Shown here one piece after another: positions 33,771-45,613 of a stretch of DNA of 64,000 nucleotides. The notes beneath the pieces are model-generated. The model worked only from the letters and a program-made list of their open reading frames with translations. It had not been told where the DNA came from and made no database searches. Source of the DNA: Hsuehochloa calcarea. Taxonomy: Eukaryota > Streptophyta > Magnoliopsida > Poales > Poaceae. The translations under genes were made by a program, and so were the position numbers. Location of the stretch: assembly GCA_036346395.1 (NCBI GenBank), contig CM070609.1:29462223-29526222 (forward strand), in the 5' to 3' direction. Each line of letters starts with the position of its first letter. The stretch's first letter is position 1.

Positions 33771-35425
33771 ATTTAAAATATCAAAATTGCATGATTTAAT
33801 TCTGTAATCAAATGTATGTTAAAGTTTAAGGTAGTTAAACACTCATTTGATGATTAATTAATTATAATCCATCCTTAATAATTGAATCCATTATTCCATG
33901 TCACCCTAGTAAATATGTGGTAAATACTAGCATAGCTTGTACTTAAGCGACATGCTAGTCTTGCTTAAGTACCGGAACAATAAATGTCATGATCATCATC
34001 TTTTAATCATGAAAGTTATTTTGGGCAATCATTATGGGTAAATGACTGGCGTGTTATGATAATTGTCTTTTCCTCCCCAAAACCATAAACAACTTGCTAG
34101 TCCACATCTGGGCGGATGGAAAGAGTGGTGGGCGCCGTCGTGCACGAGAGTGGTTGGTAGGTGGTATGAACCGCCTGGATGAATTAAGAACTTAATCTTG
34201 TCATGACCTCTCATGTAAAATAAGTACAACCAGAAGTTTGAAAAGTGCAACTTGGCTTAGTAAAATTATTAAACCATGGATGTCATCCCACTGGTCGGTG
34301 AGTGGGAACGTGCAAGCGCGTGTTGCGATCGGCTTGAAAGGGACTCTGTGGTAGGGTGAAGTTGCCAGCTGCGTTAGTCGTTGTGGTGAACATCTCACAC
34401 AACTTATGGGTGTGGTCCATATGAGTGAGATGACGGAAGGGGCGAGGTAGTTTGAAAGGTTACTGTGACGATCGCTCAATTACATGACTACGAAATCATG
34501 TGGGGGTAATGAGTATGATTATCTCTTGTGGGTACAGTGTACAACCTCTGCAGAGTCTAAACTGTTTAAACAGCCGTGCCCACGGTCAAAGGTGGACATG
34601 AGAACTTAACTTGAGTTAGTTCTATTTCAAAAACCTTTGTGAGTGGTATGACAACCGGGTCGGCTCATCTAGCCTAATGTTGGATTTTTCCTGAGCCGCC
34701 GAGCTTAGTGGTATGGAGGAGCGGAGGTAGCTCCAATTAAATGATGCATGTGTAGAGTTTTCGATGGAGGGAACCTCTACTGTTATTTAATATTGCACTT
34801 ACTCTCTTTAATGAAATGTAATTTGTTTAAAATGCTAAGTCATAAGAATTTGTAATTATGATTATTGAAAATATTGCTTTAGCAAATAAAAGAACCCGAG
34901 CCACCCTTGTGAAGCCATGCATGTATATTATTATATCTTGTGTGTTGGCTCGCGAGCACGGAAGTTGTGATCAAGGGGACTACGCATACTACGAAGACCC
35001 AGAAGTCGACGGACAAGGAAATGATGAAAAGTAGTCTAGTCTATAGTCTAGATCTTGCCTCAGTCTAAGTGGACTCGTTCGGCACTTGCGTACAGCAGAT
35101 ATTATCCAACCCCTTGGGTAATATCCGTCGTACACAGGTTACCCCAGTCGCCTGCCTGTGGAGAGATGAGCTCTACCCTTTTTGCTTCCGCTGTAGTTAC
35201 GATGCTTTTATGTAATGTAATCAATTTGACCTGCCTGGCCTTTTGTAAAACTTGACCCGACATGGTCTACGTTACTCTGAAGATTGTAATATATTAAATG
35301 TCTTAAATTACACCTTGTATGAATTGATTTAGCAATGTGCCTTTGAGTGCTACCTAGTGATCCTGGGAGTAGCACAATATTTCCACAGAGGATTCGGGCT
35401 TAGAAAATCCGGGTCCGACACTTTT

Positions 35426-36390
35426 ACCATATAAGAGCACTTTTTCTGTTTCTATTCAAACGCACTATGAGAGCACTGACAATAGTATACTATTGATTGA
35501 GCAGCATTGGTTCATTGTTGATAAGATACTACATGTTTTAATTTGTTTATAAGGCCACTGTTGCTTTGTCCACTATCTACTATCCAACATCTCTTATCAT
35601 TGTGCATAGTATTTTAGAGATTTCTACTGATTTGAAAATGTATGAAAATGACTTAGTTTTACGCGAGGCTATTGTTGCTATGAAAACTAAATACCTTAAA
35701 TATTGGAGAGAAATCCCGTTCCTATATGCATTTGTATTTGTTTTGTATTCTAGAGGTAAAATTAAAGCATTTGCTAATGTTCTTGGTCTTCTTATTGATG
35801 CTATAGGGCTATACTATACTAACAATTTTGCAGAAGTTTGTTCTCGATTACACAAGGTTTACCAAAGGTATGAAAATAAGTTCTGATGAGTCCGCTTGCA
35901 ACGACCTCCAGTAGCCCCCGCCCCAAGTAGCAAGATAAATATGTGGGGCAAGATCTTTGGTGGCTCTTCCACCAGATCCAAGTGATCTTCTTTTACAACG
36001 TCGTCTGCAACCAAGAATAACCCTAAGGAGTGGGGAACTATCCACCTATCTGGACAGTGATACAGTGGATTTCAACTCAAAATGCTTTGAAATTTTGCAA
36101 TAGTGGCATGCCCATAAGTTAACATATTCCGTGCTATCTATACTTGTACGTGATGTGTTAACTGATCCCGTCTCGATGGTTTTCTCTGGGTTTGCTTTCA
36201 GTTTTTTGAAAGAATATTGGAGGAGAGAGGAACACGTCTCACGAGTGAGATGGTTGAGATACTTCTAACCATGAAGTACTAGGAACAAGCTGATTCGCGT
36301 ACACAACACTCTGTACAAAATACAGATTTGTCGGACGTGTTCAAAAATCTGTACCTCGACAATGACGCTTAGAACAAAGATGTATGTAGA
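35426..36390 (+). pseudogene. hAT transposase: C-terminal half with dimerisation domain
   Basis: Resumes after the Gypsy element: STFSVSIQTHYESTDNS, frame change, YPTSLIIVHSILEISTDLKM, LKYWREIPFLYAFVFVL, FAEVCSRLHKVYQRYENKF. The hAT C-terminal dimerisation region follows near 36100-36290: LTYSVLSILVRDVLTDPVS and SFLKEYWRREEHVSRVRW. Several stops and shifts. The 3' UTR is then cut by Copia A at 36435. Confidence 0.88.
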
Positions 36391-36434
36391 GCTATATGTT
36401 GTACTCTTTTCCATTTGCTAATGTTTTCTCATGT

Positions 36435-38227
36435 TGTGGAATTCATGTGAATATGTTACAGATCTTAGGATGATGTGACAATTGGCAATGGCGTTTACGG
36501 TTTGTAGTTTCACGTGTTTTCGACAAAGCTACAAGTATTCTGGACAGGGGCGGTCCGACCGGTCCTTGCACGGCGGTCCGATCGGTCCCAAATCGGTCGG
36601 ACCGCCATGTGAAGCGATCGGACCGGCGGTGACCTAAAAGTGTTCAAAACAGTGGGCCAAAAATAGGTGTTGTAGGCAAGTGAGGGATCCCAATGCACTT
36701 GGTCTCATAATTTTGGAGTCTCCAAGAAGAAGTTCTATTCGTTTTAATTTCCGAAGGTTTGGATTTTGGGAGTATGAATTTCGGCTAAGTCCCATAGGCG
36801 GTCCGACAAGCTCATTGAGGAGCGGTCCGGCCGGCCAAAGCGGTCCGACCGCTCACCTCGGGAGCGGTCGACCGCTTTCTACTTGAACGACGACCAACCG
36901 TGGCGATGTTGTTTTGTTAGGTCAAAGTCATTGGTTTCATGGCATATGATTTGCATGATGCATGTTTTGACTAACATGGGTCAAGTTGTGAAGAACTTGT
37001 TCCCGAATACATGTTTTCTTGTCTGTGGTTGTGCAGGTAGCTTGGTGGTCAACGACGGTCAACGGCGAGGAGAATCGGGACTAGACTTGAAGAGTTGAGG
37101 TCGAGCGATCGACGATGCGGGTGAGTCAACGACTCAAGCGTGACACAAGATGGACAAAGGTGACCTATTGGCAAATCCATGACGCATGGTGAAGCGGTTT
37201 AGGTCAAAAAGTTAAAGACGGCGCTTTGCGAAGCGTGCGTGTGTGACCCGTTTGTTAGTGGGCCTTAACGGGAGCCCAATTGAGTCAAACCCTAGGAGTC
37301 TAGGCCTCCACTATAAATAGGAGGAGGTGGTAGTTGCACCCCTCTCTCTCTCGCCTTTTTATGTTTCAAAACCCTAATTGTCTTTAGGGGAGTTGAGGTG
37401 GAGGCTAGGGCTTTTCATGGTTTGAGGAGAATTTCGTGATCCTTGATTGTCTACTGATCCATGATGGTGTGGATGTAATCCAGCATCAATCACGAAATCA
37501 ATCTATGCAAGGTTTGCTTGAGATAAGTCTCTTTTCGTTCTTGCTTTCAATTTCGTGTTTTTAGAACTTTCTTTGATCCGCGAGTTTGTGATTGATTCTT
37601 TCACGTGAATTAGCTTGCTGTGATATGTGTGAATCTATCTAGCATCATCTTGATCATCAATCACTCACGAACAAGCATTAGGATCAAGTTTTTGTTCTTG
37701 CCCGGTTTTAGACCTTCTGTTAATCAATTGACAATTGCTCAAGATCGTTCCAAGAATTATCATAATATTCGATTGGAATAGGTCCTCAATAGCATAGAGA
37801 AGGTGTGTGCAAAGTTTCGTGAAGTTTGGAGTTGAGAATCAAAAGTTAGACCTAATTGCAACTTCGTCATCGGTGATTTTATTGTTTGGATCGGTTCGTA
37901 GATCGCGGTCCGACCGCCCGTCACCACCGGTCCGACCGATTTGGAGCGGTCCGACCGCCAAGATAATAAATGGTCCGACCGCCCGCAATCGGTCCGACCG
38001 TTCAAGATGAGGTCGGACCGCCAAGATTTGTGTTGCTTTGATTCTTGCCGATTATTGTCACATTGCTTAGGGGTTTAATTGGATTCAATACTAGTCTTCC
38101 AACAGATTGGTATATTGATCTTCATAGCTTTCTAATAGCTACTGGAGTGAAATTGTATTGAGTTCATAATTTGTGAAAAAGTGGCGTGCTCCTATTCACC
38201 CCCTCTAGTCGCCTTTACGGTCCAACA
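36435..38227 (+). repeat. Copia A 5' LTR
   Basis: 1793 bp. Clusters of CGGTCCGACCG-type motifs at about 36548-36630, 36796-36875 and 37903-38030. Core promoter at 37312. Pairs with 45614-47391. Confidence 0.94.
37312..37320 (+). promoter_or_regulatory. Copia A 5' LTR TATA box
   Basis: TATAAATAG, 878 bp into the LTR, between the first two and the last motif clusters. The 3' LTR has the same box at 46478-46486. Confidence 0.65.
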
Positions 38228-38229
38228 AG

Positions 38230-38240
38230 TGGTATCGAGC
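38230..38240 (+). promoter_or_regulatory. Copia A primer-binding site (shortened)
   Basis: TGGTATCGAGC two bases after the LTR; the usual initiator-tRNA-Met site is TGGTATCAGAGC, so one base is missing and the CAG step is altered. Confidence 0.75.
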
Positions 38241-38286
38241 CCAGGTTAGTTCAATCTTGATCTTAACCGGTCCACCAACTTTGGCG

Positions 38287-40660
38287 ATGGATAAGTTTTC
38301 TACTAAATCGCATATCTTCGATGGGCACGACTATGCCTATTGGAAGAATCGTATGCGCGTCTTTCTTGAGAGCGAGGACAAGCTATTTGGGATGTTGTTA
38401 GAGCCCATTGGTTATTCTGAAATTGCTACACACGCTTCGCAATTCTTTTGGCTAACAACAATAAGGCTAAGAATCTTTTATATGGTGCACTTGGTAGACA
38501 AGAATATGACAGAATTTGTAATCTTTCAATCTGCAGACGAAATTTGGAACACTCTCGAAACATATCATGAGGTTCGTCCCAAATCAAAAAGGTCGTCAAA
38601 CAGGTTTACAAGCGTGAATACAATAAATTCGAGATGCGTCTGGAGAGAGCATCGATGACATTTTCGATCGCTTTAATAAAGTAATTAATCAAATGAAAGT
38701 CGTTGATATTGAATATTCTCAATCTGAAAATGCCACTCATCTCTTGGCCGCAATCAACACCAAGGAGTGGGAGATGAAGGCTCTTGCTATAGAGGAAAAT
38801 GTTGATCTTTCAAGTCTTACTTTAGAATTGCTTTATAGTAAACTCAAGACTCATGAAATTAAAAGAGTTGATCATCCCAAGAAAGATAATTTAGCTTTGG
38901 TAGCGATCCTCTCAAAAGGCTTTTGATGACTCTTTTGAATCTTCTTACGGATTTTCATTTGCTTGTTTATCGCTATTCATGAAGAGGAGCTTGAAAGTAT
39001 TCTGAAAGAGTTAGCTCTTCTAGCTAAAAAATTCACACGGCCTACAATAATGTGAGAAACAAAAGAGAGGTGGTCCTGTGACATGCTATGAATGTGGTGA
39101 GCTCAATCATATCCGACAAATTGCCCCAAGTGAAAGGTAAGAGCAATCATAAGGAAGGAAAGCTACTTGGAAGAAGCCTCCTTTCAACAAATCAAGGTAT
39201 GAGGCTAATAAGCTTGTGAAGGCTGCTCACCGGGTCCTTGCCGCTTTTGAGGATCAATCCTTGAGCGATGTGGATACCGGGAGTGAGGAGGACAAGGAGG
39301 AGGAGATCCCTCAAGGCAAAAAGAAAGGGAAGGCCAAAGACTTCACTGGCATGTGCTTCATGGCTGACACGGACGACATTGATGATAATGAGGTATCTTT
39401 TTCTTATGATGAGCTTTCTGCTAAATATGATTCTATAGTTGAGCAATTGCTTAGTCAAGATGAAGCGCTAGAATTTGTCATGACAAAGAATAAGAAATTA
39501 GAGTCAAAGATTAACAAACTAAAAGTAGAGCTTAAAAATGCTAAGACTCTTGAACCTGATGAATGTTTATCTTGTCATGCTATGCATTGAAATTACCAAG
39601 TTACAATCATTTATAATATTTACGTACAACAACTTGAGAATGCTAGATCTGAACTAAATGAAATTAAAAGTGCTCCTTGTGAAAAATGTTTAGAATCTAG
39701 TAAATTGATTGCTTTTGATGTATTTGAATCTAGCCCTTGCACTTCATGTTTAGAAAAGGAACGTGAAATTAAAGATATCTTAGAAGCTGCTAGAGTCAAA
39801 TATGCTAAGCTTAAGGATAATATTGAAAATACTACTTGTGCTTCATGTTCCGCTCTTAAGCTTGAAATTGCTTCGTATAAGGAGAAATCTATGAATAAAA
39901 CTTGTGATGCTTGTGTTAACTTGAGAAAGAAAATGCTTACCTTCATGATACATTAGAGAAATTTTCTAAAGGTAAGAAACAATTAAACATGATTCTTGAC
40001 AAGTCTAAAACTCCTTATAAGAAGCAAGGTTTAGGATTCAATTCTTTTCAAGAAAATTCAAACCCAAAAGTCATTCAAGTCTTGGAAAAAGGTTTAATTG
40101 AATTCAAAACCCAACCTGCAAAAACATCTTTTAAATATGCAGCTTTGCTCAACCTTGTATTAATTCAAATGGTGCTTCTTCTAGTGGTACCAAATACCAT
40201 TGCACTTATTGCAAGAAAGGTGGGCACTTGATTGAATTACATTGGCGTAGGTTGAAAAATGATAGGAAAAATTTTGATAGAATTTCATTCATGCAACCTA
40301 GAGCTTCTATGAGACATGCTAACACCGAAAAGAATAAACTGGATTAGGATTTTCTCTCATGCAAATCATTATTTTCTAGATATCCTAATTCTAATGTTTA
40401 TCGATCAAGGTCGACACCGGTGGTCACCGGCTCGACTGTTTTGGTCGCGGTATGACCGCCAAAGACAACGCCGATCGAGACCACCCATGGACAGTTTAAG
40501 TCTCATGTTAATTTAAACATTGCTCATAACCGAATGTTAGATGAAATCAAGGATAGTACTTCGGTTTGTATACTCCTTGCAGACGTGTGTCTCAATCTCT
40601 GGATTCCTAAATCTTGTTTATCTAACCCCAGTATTGAGACACATCGTTCTTTTGTTCCTT
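38287..40660 (+). pseudogene. Copia A gag
   Basis: ATG at 38287: MDKFSTKSHIFDGHDYAYWK, then DEIWNTLETYHE (UBN2), AINTKEWEMKALAIEEN and LELLYSKLKTHE. A damaged zinc knuckle (CYECGELNHIRQ) lies near 39088. From 39400 an acidic coiled region is followed by repeated C-x2-C pairs (CEKC, CTSC, CASC, CDAC at 39679-39920). A second CCHC start (YHCTYCKKGGH) lies near 40195. Frames change at least four times. Confidence 0.85.
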
Positions 40661-41080
40661 GATTTTCAGGGATTACCGCGGAAAGGGGAAGAACACGTGG
40701 TTCGTTGACTCCGGATGTTCACGCCACATGACCGGAAACTCAAAATGGTTCACCTCTTTCACGCGGGCAACAGGTGGTGACTTCATCACCTTTGGAGATG
40801 ATACACAAGGGCGAATTGAAGGAACAAGATCAATTAGGGTAAACAATAAATTCATTCTAAAGGATGTCGCTCTTGTGGACAAGCTTAGGTATAATTTCCT
40901 TTCCGTATCTCGACTTCTTGATGATGGCTATGAGATGCTTTTTAAAAAATGCTTGTCGTGTGCTTGATTCTCTTGGTGAGCTTGTGTTTGGAATCTCTAG
41001 AGTTGGTAGAATTTTGGAGCTGATTTTTCGAAATCTCTTCTTTGGATCTCTTAAATGTTTGCTTACATCTTCTTGATTTA
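40659..41080 (+). pseudogene. Copia A protease
   Basis: NTWFVDSGCSRHMTGNSKWF carries the Copia protease active site (DSGC), followed by FGDDTQGRIEGTRSI and LRYNFLSVSRLLDDGYE. Open for 102 codons, then shifts. Confidence 0.88.
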
Positions 41081-42000
41081 CGGCTTTGGCATCGACGTTT
41101 GGGGCACATTAGTTTTGATCATCGACACGAGTTAGCAACCTTGATCTCATGAGAGGTTTGCCCAAACTCAAAGTCGCAAGGATGTTGTATGTGCGCCAGT
41201 AGGCATGGCAAACAAGTTGCCGCCTCACACCATTTTGTGACTATGGTTATGGTGACGGACGGGACGCGCTTGCTTCATATGGATACTGTTGGTCTGCCAG
41301 AGTCCGATCGATCGGTGGAAAATGGTATATTCTTGTCATAGTCGATGATCTTTCTAGATATACTTGGGTGTTCTTTCTTACTTCAAAAGATGAAGCTTTT
41401 GGTTATTTTCATGACCTTGTTCTTCGTTTGGCTTCGAGCTTCTGGTGCTTTGAGAGCGATTCGCAATGATAATGGTACGGAGTTCAAAAATGCTTCTTTT
41501 GCTTCTTTTTGTCTTTGGCGTGGTATTGAGCATCGCTTCTCCTCTCGCACGTCCCTCAACAAAATGGCGTGGTGGAAAGGAAGAATAGGACCTTGGTCGA
41601 AATGGCTAGGACGATGCTAGACGAGTATAACACACCGAGGAGATTTTGGGCGAAGCTATTGCTATCTTGCTTGCCATATTGCAAATCGTGTCTTTTGAGA
41701 CCTTCTTTAGGCAAGACTCCTTATGAGCTTCGTTTTGGTAGAAAACCCTCTGTTTCGCATTTTCGAGTTTTTGGATTAAAATGTTTTATTCTTAAGACAT
41801 GCAATTTAGATAAATTTGAATCAAGAACTTTTGATGGGATATTTCAGGTTATCCCGCTCATTCGAGGGTTTTCGGTTTTTAATATCGAGACTAACATTAT
41901 TCAGAGACTTGTAATGTCACTTTTGATGAGACTAGCCACGAGCTAGATCTATTGCTGCAGATGATTTACAGTGTGAGAGCATTTTTGTGGAGGAAGATGA
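41080..42000 (+). pseudogene. Copia A integrase
   Basis: GAG-pre-integrase (LWHRRLGHISFDH-like, about 41085-41130), LLHMDTVG near 41270, VDDLSRYTWVFFL, RNDNGTEFKNASF, and VERKNRTLVEMART MLDEYN, then FGRKPSVSHFRVFGLKCFIL. DD35E residues can be followed across frames. Several one-base breaks. Confidence 0.88.
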
Positions 42001-42299
42001 GGACGGCTAATATCATTCCTTCATCTGCGCTCTTGAAGCGCCCATATTGATACAAGAACTCGCTCGTCTACTTCACCTTCGATTGAGGCTCTGCTGCATC
42101 TTCATCATCAGCAGCACTGCGGAGGTCGAAGAAACCAGATCTCACCCGGCGCTCCACTCGCATTCAAAGACAGCATCCTCCGGAACAGATAATAGGTAAT
42201 CTACATGAGCGAGTCACTCGCTCCAGGTATAATGATCCAAATCTCTACTCTCATTCAGCTTTTGTTGCTTCTTTTGAACCCCGCGATATATCACATGCT

Positions 42300-43030
42300 T
42301 TATCTGATTCTAGTTGGGTAAATGCCATGCATGAGGAGTTAGAGAATTTTGAAAGAAACAAAGTTTGGAACCTAGTAGAACCTCCTAGTGGTCATAATGT
42401 TATAGGAACCCGTTGGGTGTTTAAGAATAAACAAGGTGAGGATGGTTATGTGGTTAGAAATAAGGCCAGATTGGTAGCTCAGGGTTTCAGCCAAGTTGAG
42501 GGTTAGATTTTGATGAGACATTTGCTCTGTTGCTAGACTAGAAGCTATTCGCATTCCGCTTGCATTTGCTGCATCAAAAGGTTTTAAATTATATCAGATG
42601 GATGTTAAAAGTGCCTTTTTAAATGGTTTCATAGATGAGGAAGTGTATGTTAAGCAACCCCCTGGTTTTGAGGATCCTAAATATCCAAATCGTGTTTTCA
42701 AGCTATCTAAAGCATTGTATGGTCTTAAACAAGCCCCTAGAGCCTGGTATGATAGACTTAAGACCTTCTTGCTTAAAAATAATTTTGAGATGGGTAAAGT
42801 GGATAAAACCCTATTTATTCTTAGGCGTGACAATGACTTCACGCTTGCTCAAATTTATGTGGATGATATTATCTTTGGTGGTTCCTCTAATGCTCTTGTT
42901 TCGACTTTTCCGACACTATGTCCAGGAATTTGAGATGAGTATGATGGGAGAGCTTAATTACTTTTGGGACTTCAAATCAAGCAATGCAAGGAAGGAACTT
43001 TCATCCATCGACGAAGTACACTAAAGATCT
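42300..43030 (+). pseudogene. Copia A reverse transcriptase
   Basis: MHEELENFERNKVWNLVEP (42330 on), NKARLVAQGFSQVEG, frame break near 42505, then an open stretch: MDVKSAFLNGFIDEEVYV, SKALYGLKQAPRAWYDRL, and catalytic QIYVDDIIFGGSS near 42860. Then MSMMGELNYF and a further break. Confidence 0.9.
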
Positions 43031-43299
43031 ACTCAAACGCTTCAACATGGGTGATCGCAAGCCAATTTCCACTCCCATGGCAACCTCAAGGTGTTGGATC
43101 CGGATGAGGAAGGAGAAGTCGTGGATCAACGCGAGTACCGCAACATGATCGGCTCCTTCGTATTTGACGGCCTCGAGACCGGACATTCACTTCACGGTAT
43201 GCCTTTGTGCAAGATTTGAGCGTCTCAAGAACTTCCCATCGCCAAGCCGTTAAGCGCATATTCGTATTTACACTCTACCCTCTTATATGGCATTTGGTA

Positions 43300-43792
43300 T
43301 TCCCGCTCTTGACTTTGTCCATTAGAGGTTTTTCGATTCGATTTTAAGGGTCATCGGTTAGATAGGAAGAGTACCTCGTGCACATGTCACTTCTAGGCAC
43401 TTCTCTTGTATCTTGGTCTTCTAAGCGGTCTTACGTGGCACAATCCATCTTCTGAGGTGGAGTATGTAGTCATTGCTAGTTCTTTGTAGCTGATTTTGTG
43501 GATGACGTCCACTTTGAAAGATTATGGGTTAAACTTTGCTAGTGTTCCTCTTTTCTGTGATAACACTTCTGCTATTAATATTGCTAAAAACCCAGTGCAA
43601 CATTCTAGGACTAAGCACATAGACATTCGCTTTCACTTCCTTAAAGATCATGTTGAAAAAGGTGATATTGTGATGCACTTCGTAGAGTCCGAAGCTCAAT
43701 TGGCAGATATTCTTACCAAGCCTTTAGATCAAACCAGATTTTCCTCCTTAAGAAGCGAGTTAGGGGTAATTTATCCTTATGGGTTGGTTTGA
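43300..43792 (+). pseudogene. Copia A RNase H
   Basis: The end is open from 43496: FCDNTSAINIAKNPVQHSRT, KHIDIRFHFLKDHVEKGDI, SEAQLADILTKPLDQTRF, stopping at 43790-43792. The earlier part is in several frames. Confidence 0.88.
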
Positions 43793-45613
43793 GGGGGAGT
43801 TTGATTTTTTTTCTTATCTTTCCTTGTTCTTTTGATCTTTTATTGTTCTTTTTCTGAACTTAGTGATCTTTTCGAACTTTTTAGGTTTTTAGGCTTTTTA
43901 ATTGCATCTCATTGTGTCATATTGCATTCATATGAAAACTCCAACAAGTGGTTACAACAAATGGTATGAAAAATCCAAAAAAATGCATTGTAATATAAGT
44001 TTTTCTGCTTATCTTTAAAAATTGATGAAGCTTTGCCTATTACCCTTTAGAGCTTTTGTATTTCAATTCTTGCTCAATGTCATGTCTAGTTCTTTGACTT
44101 GCTAGAATTATCATGCTTTTACATGTGTAGCTAAGTCTTTGCTATATGAGCTAGAACCTTTTAAACAACTCAAACTAAGAAATTGCAATTTGTGGATGTT
44201 TTAGCGAGTTGCGCAATTAGTGCTCCTCTTGTGACATTGGCCCTGTCAGAATTGCTTTGTTAGCTCTTTGATCTAAAATTGACCATTACTTGAGCTTTTG
44301 TGTTCTTGAGATTCTAAACCGCTCATGTGAAAAATGAAAATCAAGATTGTCTTATGCTTAAATTGTGCCAAACTATTCTTACGAGACCGCTTGTCAAATG
44401 ACATGAACTTGGAGATAGTTTGATGAACCGACGATCTCATGGGGACCGCTTGTCGAAATGACATGAACCTCAAGATTTGTCGCCCGGTAGAAGCTTAGAA
44501 AGAGTTTGTGGATGGCTCCTAGTCCAGGATCTTCTTTACTAAGATATACCTTTAATCAACTTTTGGTCGAAGCTTAGGATGAGTTTGTGGATGGCTCCTA
44601 GTACAGGATCTTGTCACTAAGTTAGATCATTAGTCAACTTCAATATTCAATGCAAATGAGAAAAATGTTGACAAATGGGCGTTTACAAAATATTGAGTAA
44701 AATGATTCAATACGGACTTGATTGACTCTTAATGTGGTCTTTGTTAGATTTTTGATCTCACTTTGTGACATTTTGACATGGCCAATTTCACTTTAGGATC
44801 CTGTTGATGAACTTGTTTGAATTTGAAGCGTTGCTTAAATTGATCAAATCTCTCGCTTTACTTTTGAGCCTTTGTGCTTAGCTTTGATATATATGTCTTA
44901 CCATGATCTTGCTAGCGTTTGTCAGCTTGATATCTTTGTTTGTGCAATATTAGAGATACTAGCTTGTTCTTTTGGGTAATCTCCAAAGCTTCTTGTAATC
45001 AAAAATTGAAAAATACAAAAATTGAAGCCACTCCATTGCACTTCATGCATATTCCTCTTTATGCTTCTTTTGTTTATACTTCTTCCTTTATTCTACATTT
45101 ATTATCTCTGGATGGGAGGAAAGCGTGATTCCTTGATGAATCCATTGTCAAAGGGGGAGAAGATGTGTTAAATGAGAAGAAGATGTGTTAATAAGAAGAT
45201 ATTTCTTTATTGGGGGAGAAGTTTATACAAAGGGGAGAAACTGAAAATTTGAAAATTGAGGATCATAGTGAGGGGGAGTTCTTGAGTTGCATTCTTATTG
45301 TCTTATTGAATATTCTGAACTTGAATTGCATTCTTTTATACTCACAATGATCATAGGTCAATTGAACAATTGTTCTTTCATATGGACCTCTTGTGAGAAT
45401 TTTGACCCTTTTCTGGAAATCAAAGTTTTTGTGCCTTCTTTTGCCTTGTCTCACATGCCTATACTATTCTGATGCCAGCTTGGTCATTTTCATTGCTTTT
45501 TCTTGCTTATGGACCAAGTTGTGCCTTTGTGCGAAAACTGCGAGTAAACTCGTTTTCAAACCTCTTACTTACATTTTCTGGATAATTGCCAATGTGTTCA
45601 TCAAGGGGGAGAT
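43793..45613 (+). other. Copia A post-pol non-coding region and PPT
   Basis: About 1.8 kb without a credible ORF. Contains two copies of a GGACCGCTTGTCGAAATGAC-type block (44382-44410, 44435-44470) and two of GTGGATGGCTCCTAGTCCAG (44504-44533, 44581-44610). Ends with a polypurine tract AAGGGGGAGAT just before the 3' LTR. Homologous blocks are in Copia B. Confidence 0.75.

Larger units (their letters stand above)
21966..35420 (+). mobile_element. Gypsy LTR retrotransposon (chromovirus-like), complete, TSD CTTTT
   Basis: 5' LTR 21966-24802, 3' LTR 30553-35420 (itself interrupted by a solo LTR), flanked by CTTTT at 21961-21965 and 35421-35425. PBS matching tRNA-Met at 24807. Domain order gag, protease, RT, RNase H, integrase, with a chromodomain-like tail. 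This Gypsy order and tail suggest the Tekay/Del group; that assignment is tentative. Inactive: many in-frame stops. Inserted inside hAT transposase codons. Confidence 0.93.
30553..35420 (+). repeat. Gypsy 3' LTR with a solo LTR inside
   Basis: Begins TGTAACATTA, ends GTCCGACA. Same layout as the 5' LTR, lengthened by the 1.94-kb insertion at 31829-33770. Lacks about 40 bp present in the 5' LTR (around 24312-24350). Confidence 0.92.

Noticed and set aside
36548..38030. Possible CRISPR-like array of short repeats
   Set aside because: Repeats are palindromic ~11-mers with irregular spacing inside an LTR of a eukaryotic retrotransposon; no cas genes.
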